Part shown: positions 1-6,504 of the stretch, in pieces
Numbering within the stretch: position 1 is the stretch's first letter
Layout of the letters: each line of letters starts with the position of its first letter
NCBI GenBank assembly: GCA_966080355.1
Contig: CBHROW010000062.1
Span: 1 to 18,760, forward strand
Direction of reading: 5' to 3'
DNA from: Chryseosolibacter sp966080355
GTDB taxonomy: Bacteria; Bacteroidota; Bacteroidia; Cytophagales; Cyclobacteriaceae
Length of the DNA stretch: 18,760 nt
Program-made: the position numbers and the translations under genes
Notes under the pieces: model-generated
Database searches by the model: none
What the model was told of the DNA's origin: nothing
Seen by the model: only the letters and a program-made list of their open reading frames with translations

Positions 1-662
1 AAACCGTAAAACGTTACCGCAATCAACTCGGCCAATTACTCGAACATTCACCTTACTGCGAACGCGATATCCGTCCGCCTCATGAACTGATCACCGAGCG
101 TAGCAAAGGTGAATTCCTGGTAAAGATCAAAAAGCAAGGATTCCTCCATCAGTATGTATACGACTTCAGTCCGCTCGACCTGATCGGCTGGGATGGATTC
201 CTTTGGCCTTATGCATTTTCTATTCACGACTTTGAACCTGTTACAGGACGTATTCACCAGCCACCGCCAGTACACCAAACGTTTCAGGCGCACAACTTTG
301 TGATCTGTTCGTTCGTACCACGCTTGTTTGATTATCACCCCCTCGCGATTCCTGCGCCATACAACCACAGTAACATCGACAGCGATGAAGTGCTCTACTA
401 TGCTGAAGGAAATTTTATGAGTCGCAGGGGAATTGAACGCGGATCATTCACGCTGCATCCAGGCGGACTTCCACACGGTCCGCATCCGGGAACAGTCGAA
501 AAAAGCATAGGGGCGAAAGAAACGCACGAACTTGCAGTGATGATCGATACATTCCGACCGCTTTATTTAACAACGGATTCGCTGGAATTTGTCGACAAGA
601 ATTATCCAATGAGCTGGACGGATAATTCGGGTGAGAGTTTTAATGAAGTGAATACTCCGTAG
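1..662 (+). CDS. hmgA: Homogentisate 1,2-dioxygenase, C-terminal part (5' end outside window)
   Basis: The reading frame is open from base 3 to the TAG at 660-662, giving 219 residues; the start lies to the left of the window. The enzyme is a cytosolic Fe(II) cupin-fold dioxygenase that opens the ring of homogentisate to maleylacetoacetate in tyrosine and phenylalanine breakdown. Recognisable family stretches are GWDGFLWPYAFSIHDFEP, HQTFQAHNFVICSFVPR, and a metal-binding region NHSNIDSDEVLYY followed about 30 residues later by LPHGPHPGTVE. Set against the human enzyme, the histidine of NHSN matches the first iron ligand, the D/E of SDE the acidic ligand, and the histidine of PHGP the last ligand. 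No other tyrosine-degradation gene follows; the next 440 bases are non-coding. Family identity is firm. The pathway role follows from the family. Confidence 0.9.
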   Translation, partial: TVKRYRNQLGQLLEHSPYCERDIRPPHELITERSKGEFLVKIKKQGFLHQYVYDFSPLDLIGWDGFLWPYAFSIHDFEPVTGRIHQPPPVHQTFQAHNFVICSFVPRLFDYHPLAIPAPYNHSNIDSDEVLYYAEGNFMSRRGIERGSFTLHPGGLPHGPHPGTVEKSIGAKETHELAVMIDTFRPLYLTTDSLEFVDKNYPMSWTDNSGESFNEVNTP

Positions 663-1105
663 AAGTTGCACGCTACAAGCTGCAGGCTGTTCAGCAAAAA
701 TTCAAAAAACACTTGAGAGATTTCGTTTCCGAATTCATGTGATCGAAGGAAAATTTTCAATAGCCCCACGCCTTTAGGCCGAGTTATGCGATAAAGAAGT
801 CAAGTCGCTGCTTTTGCCTGATCGGGTTCAAAGCGCGACATGTTCAAGCCGCGAAACGCACGAAGCAGTTTGAGATCGAGTCTCGGAGCCTCAGATCGTT
901 GTGTACATTTCGGGCCTTGTGATTTATAACCTGATCGAGACGGTGCAAGGCGCGATTCATTCCATTCGCGACTCGGCTGCAGTCACGGGGTAACAAATGG
1001 TGACCGTCAATCTTAATGCAGTGATCATTTTGAACCATGGCGAAAGGTTAACAAAGAACTTTGTGTCTTAGGGCCTTTGTGGCTATAAAAACTTATGTTT
1101 ACCAA
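663..1105. other. Gene-free region of ~440 bases with repeat-like debris
   Basis: I find no credible gene here. The longest open frame (minus strand, 844-1038, 64 codons) has an unconvincing composition and matches no family I know. Three short segments look like dispersed Bacteroidota intergenic repeats. Just after hmgA there is a TTGCACGCTACAAGCTGCAGG segment (666-686). Around 745-785 the minus strand reads GGCGTGGGGCTATTGAAAA, resembling a common intergenic repeat containing GGGCTATTGA. Just before the thioesterase (about 1050-1090) lies ACTTTGTGTCTTAGGG followed by CCTTTGTGG, like the CTTTGTGTCCTTTGTGG-type repeats found between genes in many environmental genomes. The repeat assignments come from memory of such motifs and were not checked. 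No terminator with a U tract is obvious. Confidence 0.5.
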
Positions 1106-1561
1106 ATGGAAAATCCCTATTCTTCCCCGATTCAGATCCGCTGGGCTGACATCGATGCCAATCGCCATCTCCGCCATTCAGTTTATTACGATTATGCCGC
1201 TGCCATGCGTATGGATGTGTTAAGCTCGCAAGGCCTCACAACAAAAAAACTCGAAGAACTGATGATCGGTCCCATACTTTTCCGCGAAGAAGCCATCTTT
1301 CGAAGGGAAGTACTGCTGGAAGATAAGATCAATCTGACGGTAGAGCTTGTCAAGACAACTCCCGACTATGGACGCTGGAGTTTACGCCACCAATTCTTGA
1401 AAGGAGACGGTTCATTGGCGGCTATTTTGAATGTTGACGGTGCATGGATAGACCTCACAAAACGAAAGCTTGCCATTCCGAGTGAATTCATTCGAAATAT
1501 TTTTGAACATTTCCCGAAAGCTTCCGATTTTCAGATCGTAACTCCACCCGCTAAAGTCTGA
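1106..1561 (+). CDS. Acyl-CoA thioesterase, 4HBT hotdog-fold family
   Basis: This encodes a 151-residue single-domain hotdog protein of the 4-hydroxybenzoyl-CoA thioesterase/YbgC type, expected to hydrolyse a CoA thioester in the cytosol. The N-terminal signature RWADIDANRHLRHSVYYDY contains the conserved catalytic-type aspartate (Asp17, in the DxDxxxH context), followed by the long hotdog helix. The middle carries the strand pattern expected of the fold (VLLEDKINLTVELV, WSLRHQFLKGDG). An upstream in-frame codon at 1061 would add 15 residues (MCLRAFVAIKTYVYQ) that fall in repeat-like DNA, so I choose ATG 1106, which begins right at the family's usual N-terminus. There is no Shine-Dalgarno. 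The cyclase gene begins 3 bases after the stop, so the two are almost certainly cotranscribed. The substrate cannot be told from sequence; an aromatic or short branched acyl-CoA is possible. Confidence 0.82.
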   Translation: MENPYSSPIQIRWADIDANRHLRHSVYYDYAAAMRMDVLSSQGLTTKKLEELMIGPILFREEAIFRREVLLEDKINLTVELVKTTPDYGRWSLRHQFLKGDGSLAAILNVDGAWIDLTKRKLAIPSEFIRNIFEHFPKASDFQIVTPPAKV

Positions 1562-1564
1562 TCC

Positions 1565-2227
1565 ATGATGCACAATTTGATTGACCTCAGTCACACGATC
1601 GAAGATGGAATGATCACGTACAAAGGATTGCCTGCTCCGGTGATCTGCGATTATCTAAGCCGCGAAGACTCTAAAAAAAATTACGAACCTGGAACTGAAT
1701 TTCAGATTGGGAAGATCGAAATGGTATCCAATACGGGCACATACATCGACTGCCCGTTCCATCGATATGAAGATGGCGATGACCTGAGCCAGGTTGATGT
1801 GCATCGTTTCGCTAATTTACCTGCGATCGTGATCCGGGCAGATTTCAATCACGGGTTGGCTGTCGATAGAACTTTTTTCGAGAAGGTTGATGTAAGAGGT
1901 AAGGCGGTGCTCATTAATACAAACTGGAGTGTGCATTGGCGTACCGATCATTATTTTGAAAACCATCCTTTTCTTACCGAAGATGCCGCAAATTTTCTCA
2001 AAGATCATAAGGCAGCGCTCGTAGGCATCGACTCACACAACATTGACGATACACGAACCAGGCGAAGACCTGTTCATTCGATTCTACTAAAAGCTGGGAT
2101 TCTCATCGTGGAACATCTGTGCAATATGAAGCAACTTCCAGATACCGGTTTCACTTTCAATGCAGTTCCACCGAAATTCAAAGGCGTGGGTACCTTTCCT
2201 GTCCGGGCTTATGCTCAGGTTTCTTGA
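1565..2227 (+). CDS. Cyclase-family metal-dependent hydrolase (PF04199 type) with variant metal motif
   Basis: A 220-residue protein of the putative cyclase/kynurenine formamidase superfamily. The N-terminal LIDLSHTIEDGM and the C-terminal block RRPVHSILLKAGILIVEHL, GFTFNAVPPKFKG, FPVRAYA are typical. The family's metal-binding motif is HxGTHxDxPxH; here it reads NTGTYIDCPFH, so the first two histidines are Asn and Tyr while the aspartate and last histidine remain. I believe such NTGTY variants recur within the superfamily, so this is probably a subgroup and not decay, but zinc binding as in kynurenine formamidase cannot be assumed. Two adjacent ATG codons (1565 and 1568) can serve as start. 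It follows the thioesterase by 3 bases and ends 7 bases from the convergent purN stop. Function is likely hydrolysis of an amide, ester or lactone; substrate unknown. Confidence 0.8.
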   Translation: MMHNLIDLSHTIEDGMITYKGLPAPVICDYLSREDSKKNYEPGTEFQIGKIEMVSNTGTYIDCPFHRYEDGDDLSQVDVHRFANLPAIVIRADFNHGLAVDRTFFEKVDVRGKAVLINTNWSVHWRTDHYFENHPFLTEDAANFLKDHKAALVGIDSHNIDDTRTRRRPVHSILLKAGILIVEHLCNMKQLPDTGFTFNAVPPKFKGVGTFPVRAYAQVS

Positions 2228-2234
2228 TCTCTCA

Positions 2235-2822
2235 TCAATTGAATTTACCAAGCGCCCACTTTTCAATCACCTTCGGATAATGCTCATGCTCGAGCTTTAA
2301 CACGCACAATGAGATCTCCTGTGCGGTCTGGTGCGGTTCGACCATGCATGCCCCCTGGTAGAGTACACGGCCGTCATCGTAGTGTTCGTTCACCAAATGG
2401 ATCGTGATGCCGGTTTCCTTTTCCTGGGCTGCGCGCACAGCTTCGTGAACCTTCATGCCGAACATTCCTTTACCTCCGAACTTAGGGAGCAGTGCCGGAT
2501 GAATGTTGATGATCCTGTCTGGAAAAAGTTGGATGAGATATTGCGGAATAAGCCAGAGAAATCCAGCGAGCACAATGTGCGTGATCCGTTCAGCAGTGAG
2601 CCATTCAATCACTTTGCCAGGAGTGGTAAAATCTTCGCGCCTGAAGCTTTTGGACGGCAGACCATGATTTTTTGCGCGCTGTAAAACCAAAGCCTCTGAA
2701 TTATTTGACAACACCAGCGCCACTTCTATTGCAGGATGATTTTTGAAGTATTGCATGATGGCTTCAGCATTCGATCCGTTTCCGGAAGCAAAAATTGCAA
2801 GGCGGGATTTTATTGCTGGCAT
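2235..2822 (-). CDS. purN: Phosphoribosylglycinamide formyltransferase
   Basis: PurN transfers a formyl group from 10-formyltetrahydrofolate to GAR, the third step of de novo purine synthesis, in the cytosol. At 195 residues it has nearly the usual length of the single-domain bacterial enzyme. Seen in order: the phosphate-binding loop FASGNGSN (residues 11-18), VLSNN (38-42), AGFLWLIP (86-93), the catalytic stretch INIHPALLP with Asn106 and His108 at the same numbers as in E. coli, and HLVNEHYDDG with the conserved aspartate near residue 149. The start MPAIKSRLAIF is the only sensible one. It is the last gene of a minus-strand run after the receptor and prenyltransferase, 36 bases behind the latter. 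No promoter of its own is obvious in that gap, so it may be read from upstream. Confidence 0.95.
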   Translation of the reverse strand: MPAIKSRLAIFASGNGSNAEAIMQYFKNHPAIEVALVLSNNSEALVLQRAKNHGLPSKSFRREDFTTPGKVIEWLTAERITHIVLAGFLWLIPQYLIQLFPDRIINIHPALLPKFGGKGMFGMKVHEAVRAAQEKETGITIHLVNEHYDDGRVLYQGACMVEPHQTAQEISLCVLKLEHEHYPKVIEKWALGKFN

Positions 2823-2858
2823 GGTGTTCGGATCACAAAGAAATGGAAAAAGATGTCA

Positions 2859-3713
2859 TCACAAAAAAGCCATGCTCAAAACTCCCAACAAAAGAATGAC
2901 CTTACAAAATGTGCTGAGGCTCGCGAAATCTTTTTTCGTATCGGATTTGATCAGCCTGTAAAGAAGCCATAACAGTGGCACAAATAAAAAGACAAGGAAG
3001 TAGAACTCCGGAAGTGCCACATACAACCTGTCGAGCAAAATAACGGTGGCAACGAAAGCGAACATAATGAAGTAGATGACGATCTTGGTTTTTCTGATTC
3101 CCCAGACTATCGGAAGCGTTCGGCAGCCGAAAGTATCATCGCCTTTGAGATCCTCCATGTCTTTGATGATCTCGCGGATCAAAGTCATAAAAAAAGCAAA
3201 GCTGGCATAGATGAATATCAGTGTATTTCCCGTCCAGTACAATGCATCAACGATCAGGATCGAAAACGCGGTGAGCAACGCTACGACAAAATTTCCGATG
3301 AAGGGCTGACGCTTGAGATCATTGGAATACCACCACAGCAAGAAGATCGAAGCAAAATTAACAGCCGCAATCCTGAAGTTAAGAAAGACCCCAATAGCCA
3401 GTCCAAGAAACGACAAGACAGTGTGAAGCAGCAGCGCATATCTGCGTGTTATGCCTTTTCCGATAACAACGCGTTCGGGCTTGTTTACCAAATCGATCTT
3501 GATATCATAATAATCGTTGATGATGTATCCGGCAGCGGCAATCAATCCGGTTGATGTAGCTAGCAGAAAAAACCTGACATCGAAAACGTTGTCATAATCG
3601 ATGAGCATAATGGCGGTGAAGTATTGGGCCAGTGCTAAAATAATCAGGTTCCACACCCGCGTAAGGCGCAGAAACGAAACAACAACACGATTGGAATTAG
3701 CGAGGCTGCTCAT
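2859..3713 (-). CDS. UbiA-family prenyltransferase (integral membrane)
   Basis: A 284-residue polytopic membrane protein with about eight to nine hydrophobic segments. It carries both aspartate-rich prenyl-diphosphate motifs: NDYYDIKIDLVNKPER (Asn66-Asp67-x2-Asp70-x3-Asp74) and REIIKDMEDLKGDD (Asp185-x2-Asp188-x3-Asp192). The family moves a prenyl chain from an isoprenyl diphosphate to an acceptor within the membrane, with Mg2+. The NKPxR ending of the first motif and the overall pattern resemble the Bacteroidota proteins often named geranylgeranylglycerol-phosphate geranylgeranyltransferase, but quinone, heme or chlorophyll-type acceptors cannot be excluded, so I give no symbol. It follows the receptor stop by 43 bases. 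Its ATG (3711-3713) lies at the edge of a perfect 12-bp inverted repeat, described separately. Confidence 0.88.
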   Translation of the reverse strand: MSSLANSNRVVVSFLRLTRVWNLIILALAQYFTAIMLIDYDNVFDVRFFLLATSTGLIAAAGYIINDYYDIKIDLVNKPERVVIGKGITRRYALLLHTVLSFLGLAIGVFLNFRIAAVNFASIFLLWWYSNDLKRQPFIGNFVVALLTAFSILIVDALYWTGNTLIFIYASFAFFMTLIREIIKDMEDLKGDDTFGCRTLPIVWGIRKTKIVIYFIMFAFVATVILLDRLYVALPEFYFLVFLFVPLLWLLYRLIKSDTKKDFASLSTFCKVILLLGVLSMAFL

Positions 3714-3740
3714 GGCCCGTAAAGGTAGTGAGCAGCCTCG
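3701..3740 (-). promoter_or_regulatory. Perfect 12-bp inverted repeat ending at the UbiA-family start codon
   Basis: CGAGGCTGCTCA at 3701-3712 is the exact reverse complement of TGAGCAGCCTCG at 3729-3740, with a 16-base loop (3713-3728). In the minus-strand transcript the 3' arm consists of the last two bases of the start codon plus the next ten coding bases (codons for Ser-Ser-Leu and part of Ala), while the 5' arm lies in the 43-base spacer after the receptor gene. It is GC-rich and not followed by a U tract, so it is not a classical terminator of the receptor gene. It could hold the start codon in a hairpin, slow ribosomes or act as an RNA processing site. The repeat is seen directly; its function is inference. 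Confidence 0.6.
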
Positions 3741-3756
3741 TAATATTTTCGTTGAT

Positions 3757-6207
3757 CTAAAATTTGAGCGTCAGCATAGCCATGACATTTCTGCCAGCCT
3801 GCGGAAAATAATAGTTTTCACGATAAGCTACGCTTCCACCGAGGTATCCCCAGGTGTATCCGTTTGACTCGTATTTGGTGTCAAGAATATTATTGACCAG
3901 CAAACTAACAACCACTTGCCGGATAGACTGCAGCTTCCAATGATACGATAAACGCATATCATTCGTCATGTAGCTCGCGATACTTCGCTGTTCGTTCGAG
4001 GTATTGTCAAGATATTGCTTGCCAACGTACTTGGTGAGCAACGTTACTTCCCCTTGCGAAAACGGGAACCAGCTCAGGGACGATCCAGCAATCACATTCG
4101 GAGAAAAAGATATGTCAGTGTTCTTATATGCTTTCGTCACTACATTGTATTCATCAAAGTTCTCACCATAATCGTAGAGCACTTCGGTGAATGATGCGAT
4201 CTTGTTGCGGCTGAGGGTAAGGTTCGCATTCCATTGCCACTTGCGATGCAGCTTAACCAGTCCATCGATCTCGATCCCCATCCGGTAGCTTTTATTCACA
4301 TTGGTTCTGACAGACGCGCCCACATCGTTGAGTTGACCTGTGAGTACAAGCTGGTCGCGATAATCCATGAGGTAATAGTTAACGTTCAGGCTATGCGCAG
4401 TTCCGCTATTTCTGATCCCCACCTCGAGGTTACGCAGATTTTCTGGTTTCGGAGTGCTGCCCGGGTTGTCGACAAAATCATCACGCACTGGTTCCCGATT
4501 CGCGATAGCCAATGAAGCATATGCTTGGAGCGATTCCTTTACTTGATAGGTGAGGCCGAACTTCGGATTGAAAAAACTGTACGCCTTGTCAACGTTGAAG
4601 TTGACGAGCTTATTCTCCAGTCCAGAAGCTGAATACGTGAGCCAGCGATTTTGAAGATCCACGAACAAATTCAATTTATCGGACACATCGTAGTTCAGCT
4701 TGGCATACATGTTGAAATCGCGCTTATCGCCCTGATTAAAATAATAACGATAGTCTGCAGGTGCAGCGCTGACCTGGGCCCAGGTGATTTCTCCAAAGTG
4801 ATCACCAACATACCGGGTCCACGCTCCGCCAACCACAAGAGCGTATTTTTGTTTTTCAACGTTCAGCGAATAAGTCGCTCCGTAGAATTTATTATCGAGC
4901 CATCGCCTTCTCACCAAATCGGTCGATTCAACAGTCGAATCGCCAATCACAAGGGGCGACAATCCATAGTTTTCGAGTGCATCATCGTAACGATATTCTT
5001 CATAGTAGCCTTTGCCTGGCGTGAGGTGCAGGGCGCTATTGAAGGTCACTCCTGCCGCTAGCGTTTGAGAGAAATGGAGCTGATAGTGGTCTTGTCGATA
5101 GTCATCCACCTGGTTAGGATACAAATAGGAATTGAACGTGCGCGAATTCGAATTCAGCAGGTTCGCTGTCTGAATGTTGTTCCAGCCCTCGTTGGCTGCA
5201 GTGGCAAGCATGGCTTCAGGATCGTTATTGAGTCGCGATTGAGGAACGCCCCACCATGATTGATACGTGCGCTCTCTTCCTCCGAAAACAATCGCTTTCA
5301 ACATTGTATTCTTTCCGTAATATCCGGCAGCGAAGTAATACGATTGCAGGTCGGAGCTTGCGCGATCGATAAAGCCATCAGACGCAATTTTTGATATGCG
5401 GCCATCGATCGTCCATCCATCATTCAGCAAGCCTGTGCCAAAGCTTATGGTGTGTTTGTGCGTGTTGAAGGATCCATAAGAGTTCATGATCTCCGCGTAT
5501 GGCTGATCGTTTCTTCTATTGGTTTGAAGATTCACAGTTGCGCCAAAAGCACCTGCGCCATTCGTTGATGTTCCTACGCCTCGCTGGATCTGCACACTCT
5601 GTGTAGACGAAGCGATGTCAGGCACATCCACCCAGAATGTTCCGAGCGACTCACTGTCGTTGTACGGAATTCCGTTGATCGTAACGTTAACCCGGGTTGG
5701 ATCGCTGCCGCGGATGCGAATGCCGGTGTAACCAACACCTGTTCCCGCATCCGATGTGGTCACTACCGAGGGAGTCCAATTCAGCAGAATAGGAAGGTCC
5801 TGTCCGAAGTTTTGCTTTTGAATTGCTTCGCGCGAAACGGTCGAGTACGTTGTCGGAGTTTTCTCATTTGCGCGGGTGGCCGTCACAACCACTTCATCGG
5901 TAAGGATGGCAGCCTCATCCATCGACAAAGCGATGGATGCGTTCGCATTGACTTCAAGCTCTTGGCGCGATGGTGAGAATCCAAGAAGAGTCGCGGTAAT
6001 GTGATGTGTTCCAGGCGCTACTTTCTCGAACCTGAAAAATCCGAGGTCATCAGTGACGGTAACTTTTTTGCCGTCATCTATCGAAACCGCCACACCTGTT
6101 AGCGCGCGATGTGTTCGCGAATCGGTGATCTTTCCGGTCACCGCAAACTGCGCCTGACCCGAGATTGAAAGCAGTATTAAACTAACTGCTACTACAAATT
6201 TGAACAT
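3757..6207 (-). CDS. TonB-dependent outer-membrane receptor, likely for thiamine or a precursor
   Basis: An 816-residue receptor from the chosen start ATG 6207. MFKFVVAVSLILLSISGQAQ is a typical Sec signal peptide of about 20 residues. A carboxypeptidase-regulatory-like domain follows (FAVTGKITDSRTHRALTGV and on, about residues 21-105), then a plug domain beginning near DEVVVTATRANEKTPTTYST and containing IRIRGSDPTRVNVTINGIP and QRGVGTSTNGAGAFGATVN, then a 22-strand-type barrel ending in the aromatic MLTLKF. The family imports scarce ligands across the outer membrane using TonB energy. The ligand is inferred from the TPP riboswitch in the leader; TPP-controlled receptors of this kind are known in Bacteroidota. 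An in-frame ATG at 6249 would add 14 residues (MHSPVFCGFKPKFI) before the signal peptide; it has a Shine-Dalgarno-like tract upstream but at long spacing, so I prefer 6207. Confidence 0.93.
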   Translation of the reverse strand: MFKFVVAVSLILLSISGQAQFAVTGKITDSRTHRALTGVAVSIDDGKKVTVTDDLGFFRFEKVAPGTHHITATLLGFSPSRQELEVNANASIALSMDEAAILTDEVVVTATRANEKTPTTYSTVSREAIQKQNFGQDLPILLNWTPSVVTTSDAGTGVGYTGIRIRGSDPTRVNVTINGIPYNDSESLGTFWVDVPDIASSTQSVQIQRGVGTSTNGAGAFGATVNLQTNRRNDQPYAEIMNSYGSFNTHKHTISFGTGLLNDGWTIDGRISKIASDGFIDRASSDLQSYYFAAGYYGKNTMLKAIVFGGRERTYQSWWGVPQSRLNNDPEAMLATAANEGWNNIQTANLLNSNSRTFNSYLYPNQVDDYRQDHYQLHFSQTLAAGVTFNSALHLTPGKGYYEEYRYDDALENYGLSPLVIGDSTVESTDLVRRRWLDNKFYGATYSLNVEKQKYALVVGGAWTRYVGDHFGEITWAQVSAAPADYRYYFNQGDKRDFNMYAKLNYDVSDKLNLFVDLQNRWLTYSASGLENKLVNFNVDKAYSFFNPKFGLTYQVKESLQAYASLAIANREPVRDDFVDNPGSTPKPENLRNLEVGIRNSGTAHSLNVNYYLMDYRDQLVLTGQLNDVGASVRTNVNKSYRMGIEIDGLVKLHRKWQWNANLTLSRNKIASFTEVLYDYGENFDEYNVVTKAYKNTDISFSPNVIAGSSLSWFPFSQGEVTLLTKYVGKQYLDNTSNEQRSIASYMTNDMRLSYHWKLQSIRQVVVSLLVNNILDTKYESNGYTWGYLGGSVAYRENYYFPQAGRNVMAMLTLKF

Positions 6208-6263
6208 GATAAATTTTGGTTTAAACCCGCAAAACACAGGGGAATGCATTGCTTACGTTTAAC

Positions 6264-6288
6264 CTTCCTCCGGCTTTCGCAGGAGAAG
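6264..6288 (-). promoter_or_regulatory. Hairpin in the riboswitch expression platform containing a Shine-Dalgarno-like tract
   Basis: Directly after the aptamer the minus-strand RNA reads CTTCTCC, a 10-base loop, then GGAGGAAG, which pair as a 7-bp stem with one bulged G. The 3' arm is part of GGAGGAAGG (6263-6271), a near-perfect Shine-Dalgarno sequence, unusual for this phylum; the 5' arm is anti-SD-like. No U tract follows, so an intrinsic terminator is unlikely. The tract ends 13 bases before the ATG at 6249 and 55 bases before the preferred ATG at 6207. The first base of this hairpin is the last base of aptamer helix P1, so the two helices abut. Confidence 0.5.
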
Positions 6289-6364
6289 TGCCTTTCCCTT
6301 CGGCCGAAGTACCGGCATCAGGTTCTATGGGTATAATCTCAGCCCGTTGTATTGAGGCACCCCT
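6286..6364 (-). promoter_or_regulatory. TPP riboswitch (THI element) controlling the TonB-dependent receptor
   Basis: The minus strand from 6363 downward carries the conserved THI-element signals in order: helix P1 GGGGTGCC, then GGGCTGAGATTATACCC, AACCTGAT, a short GC hairpin arm built on the palindrome CTTCGGCCGAAG, GGGAA, and the closing P1 strand GGCAC at 6292-6288. The pairing GTGCC/GGCAC is exact. CUGAGA and ACCUGAU are the most conserved nucleotides of the thiamine pyrophosphate aptamer. The element sits between a Bacteroidota-type promoter and the receptor start codons, so high thiamine pyrophosphate should lower receptor expression. The expression platform is not a terminator with a U tract; see the adjoining hairpin entry. 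Confidence 0.95.
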
Positions 6365-6387
6365 TTTCAGATTTTATTCTGACGTCA

Positions 6388-6420
6388 CAAAGGTATACAG
6401 TAATAATCGACATATTCAAA
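6388..6420 (-). promoter_or_regulatory. Bacteroidota-type promoter of the TPP-riboswitch transcript
   Basis: On the minus strand TACCTTTG (6395-6388) matches the -7 consensus TAnnTTTG exactly. TTTG (6420-6417) matches the -33 element, with 21 bases between them, within the usual spacing. Transcription should start near 6381, about 20 bases before the aptamer, leaving a leader of about 175 nt to the preferred start codon. Confidence 0.72.
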
Positions 6421-6450
6421 TGCTTAAAAAAAGCCTGCCGATTTTAAGCA
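6421..6450. repeat. 9-bp perfect inverted repeat between the divergent receptor and carrier-protein genes
   Basis: TGCTTAAAA at 6421-6429 is the reverse complement of TTTTAAGCA at 6442-6450, with a 12-base centre. It directly adjoins the -33 element of the riboswitch promoter and lies about 55 bases before the biotin carrier gene. It could be an operator, a hairpin in the carrier-gene leader, or chance in AT-rich DNA. Confidence 0.35.
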
Positions 6451-6504
6451 CATTCCTTCTCCTAAATGCGATAGGATTCTGCATATTTGCCAATCATTCC
6501 AGCC

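Noticed and set aside
844..1038. Minus-strand frame of 64 codons in the gap after hmgA
   Set aside because: No recognisable domain, no promoter or start context, and it lies in repeat-like DNA; a plus-strand stretch at about 917-990 also looks faintly protein-like but is cut by stops.
1094..1101. TATGTTTA as a -7 promoter element for the thioesterase
   Set aside because: It lacks the final G and lies only four bases before the start codon, too close for a transcription start upstream of the ATG.
6264..6288. Intrinsic terminator after the TPP aptamer
   Set aside because: The stem is followed by TTAAACG, with no U run, so a Rho-independent terminator is not supported.
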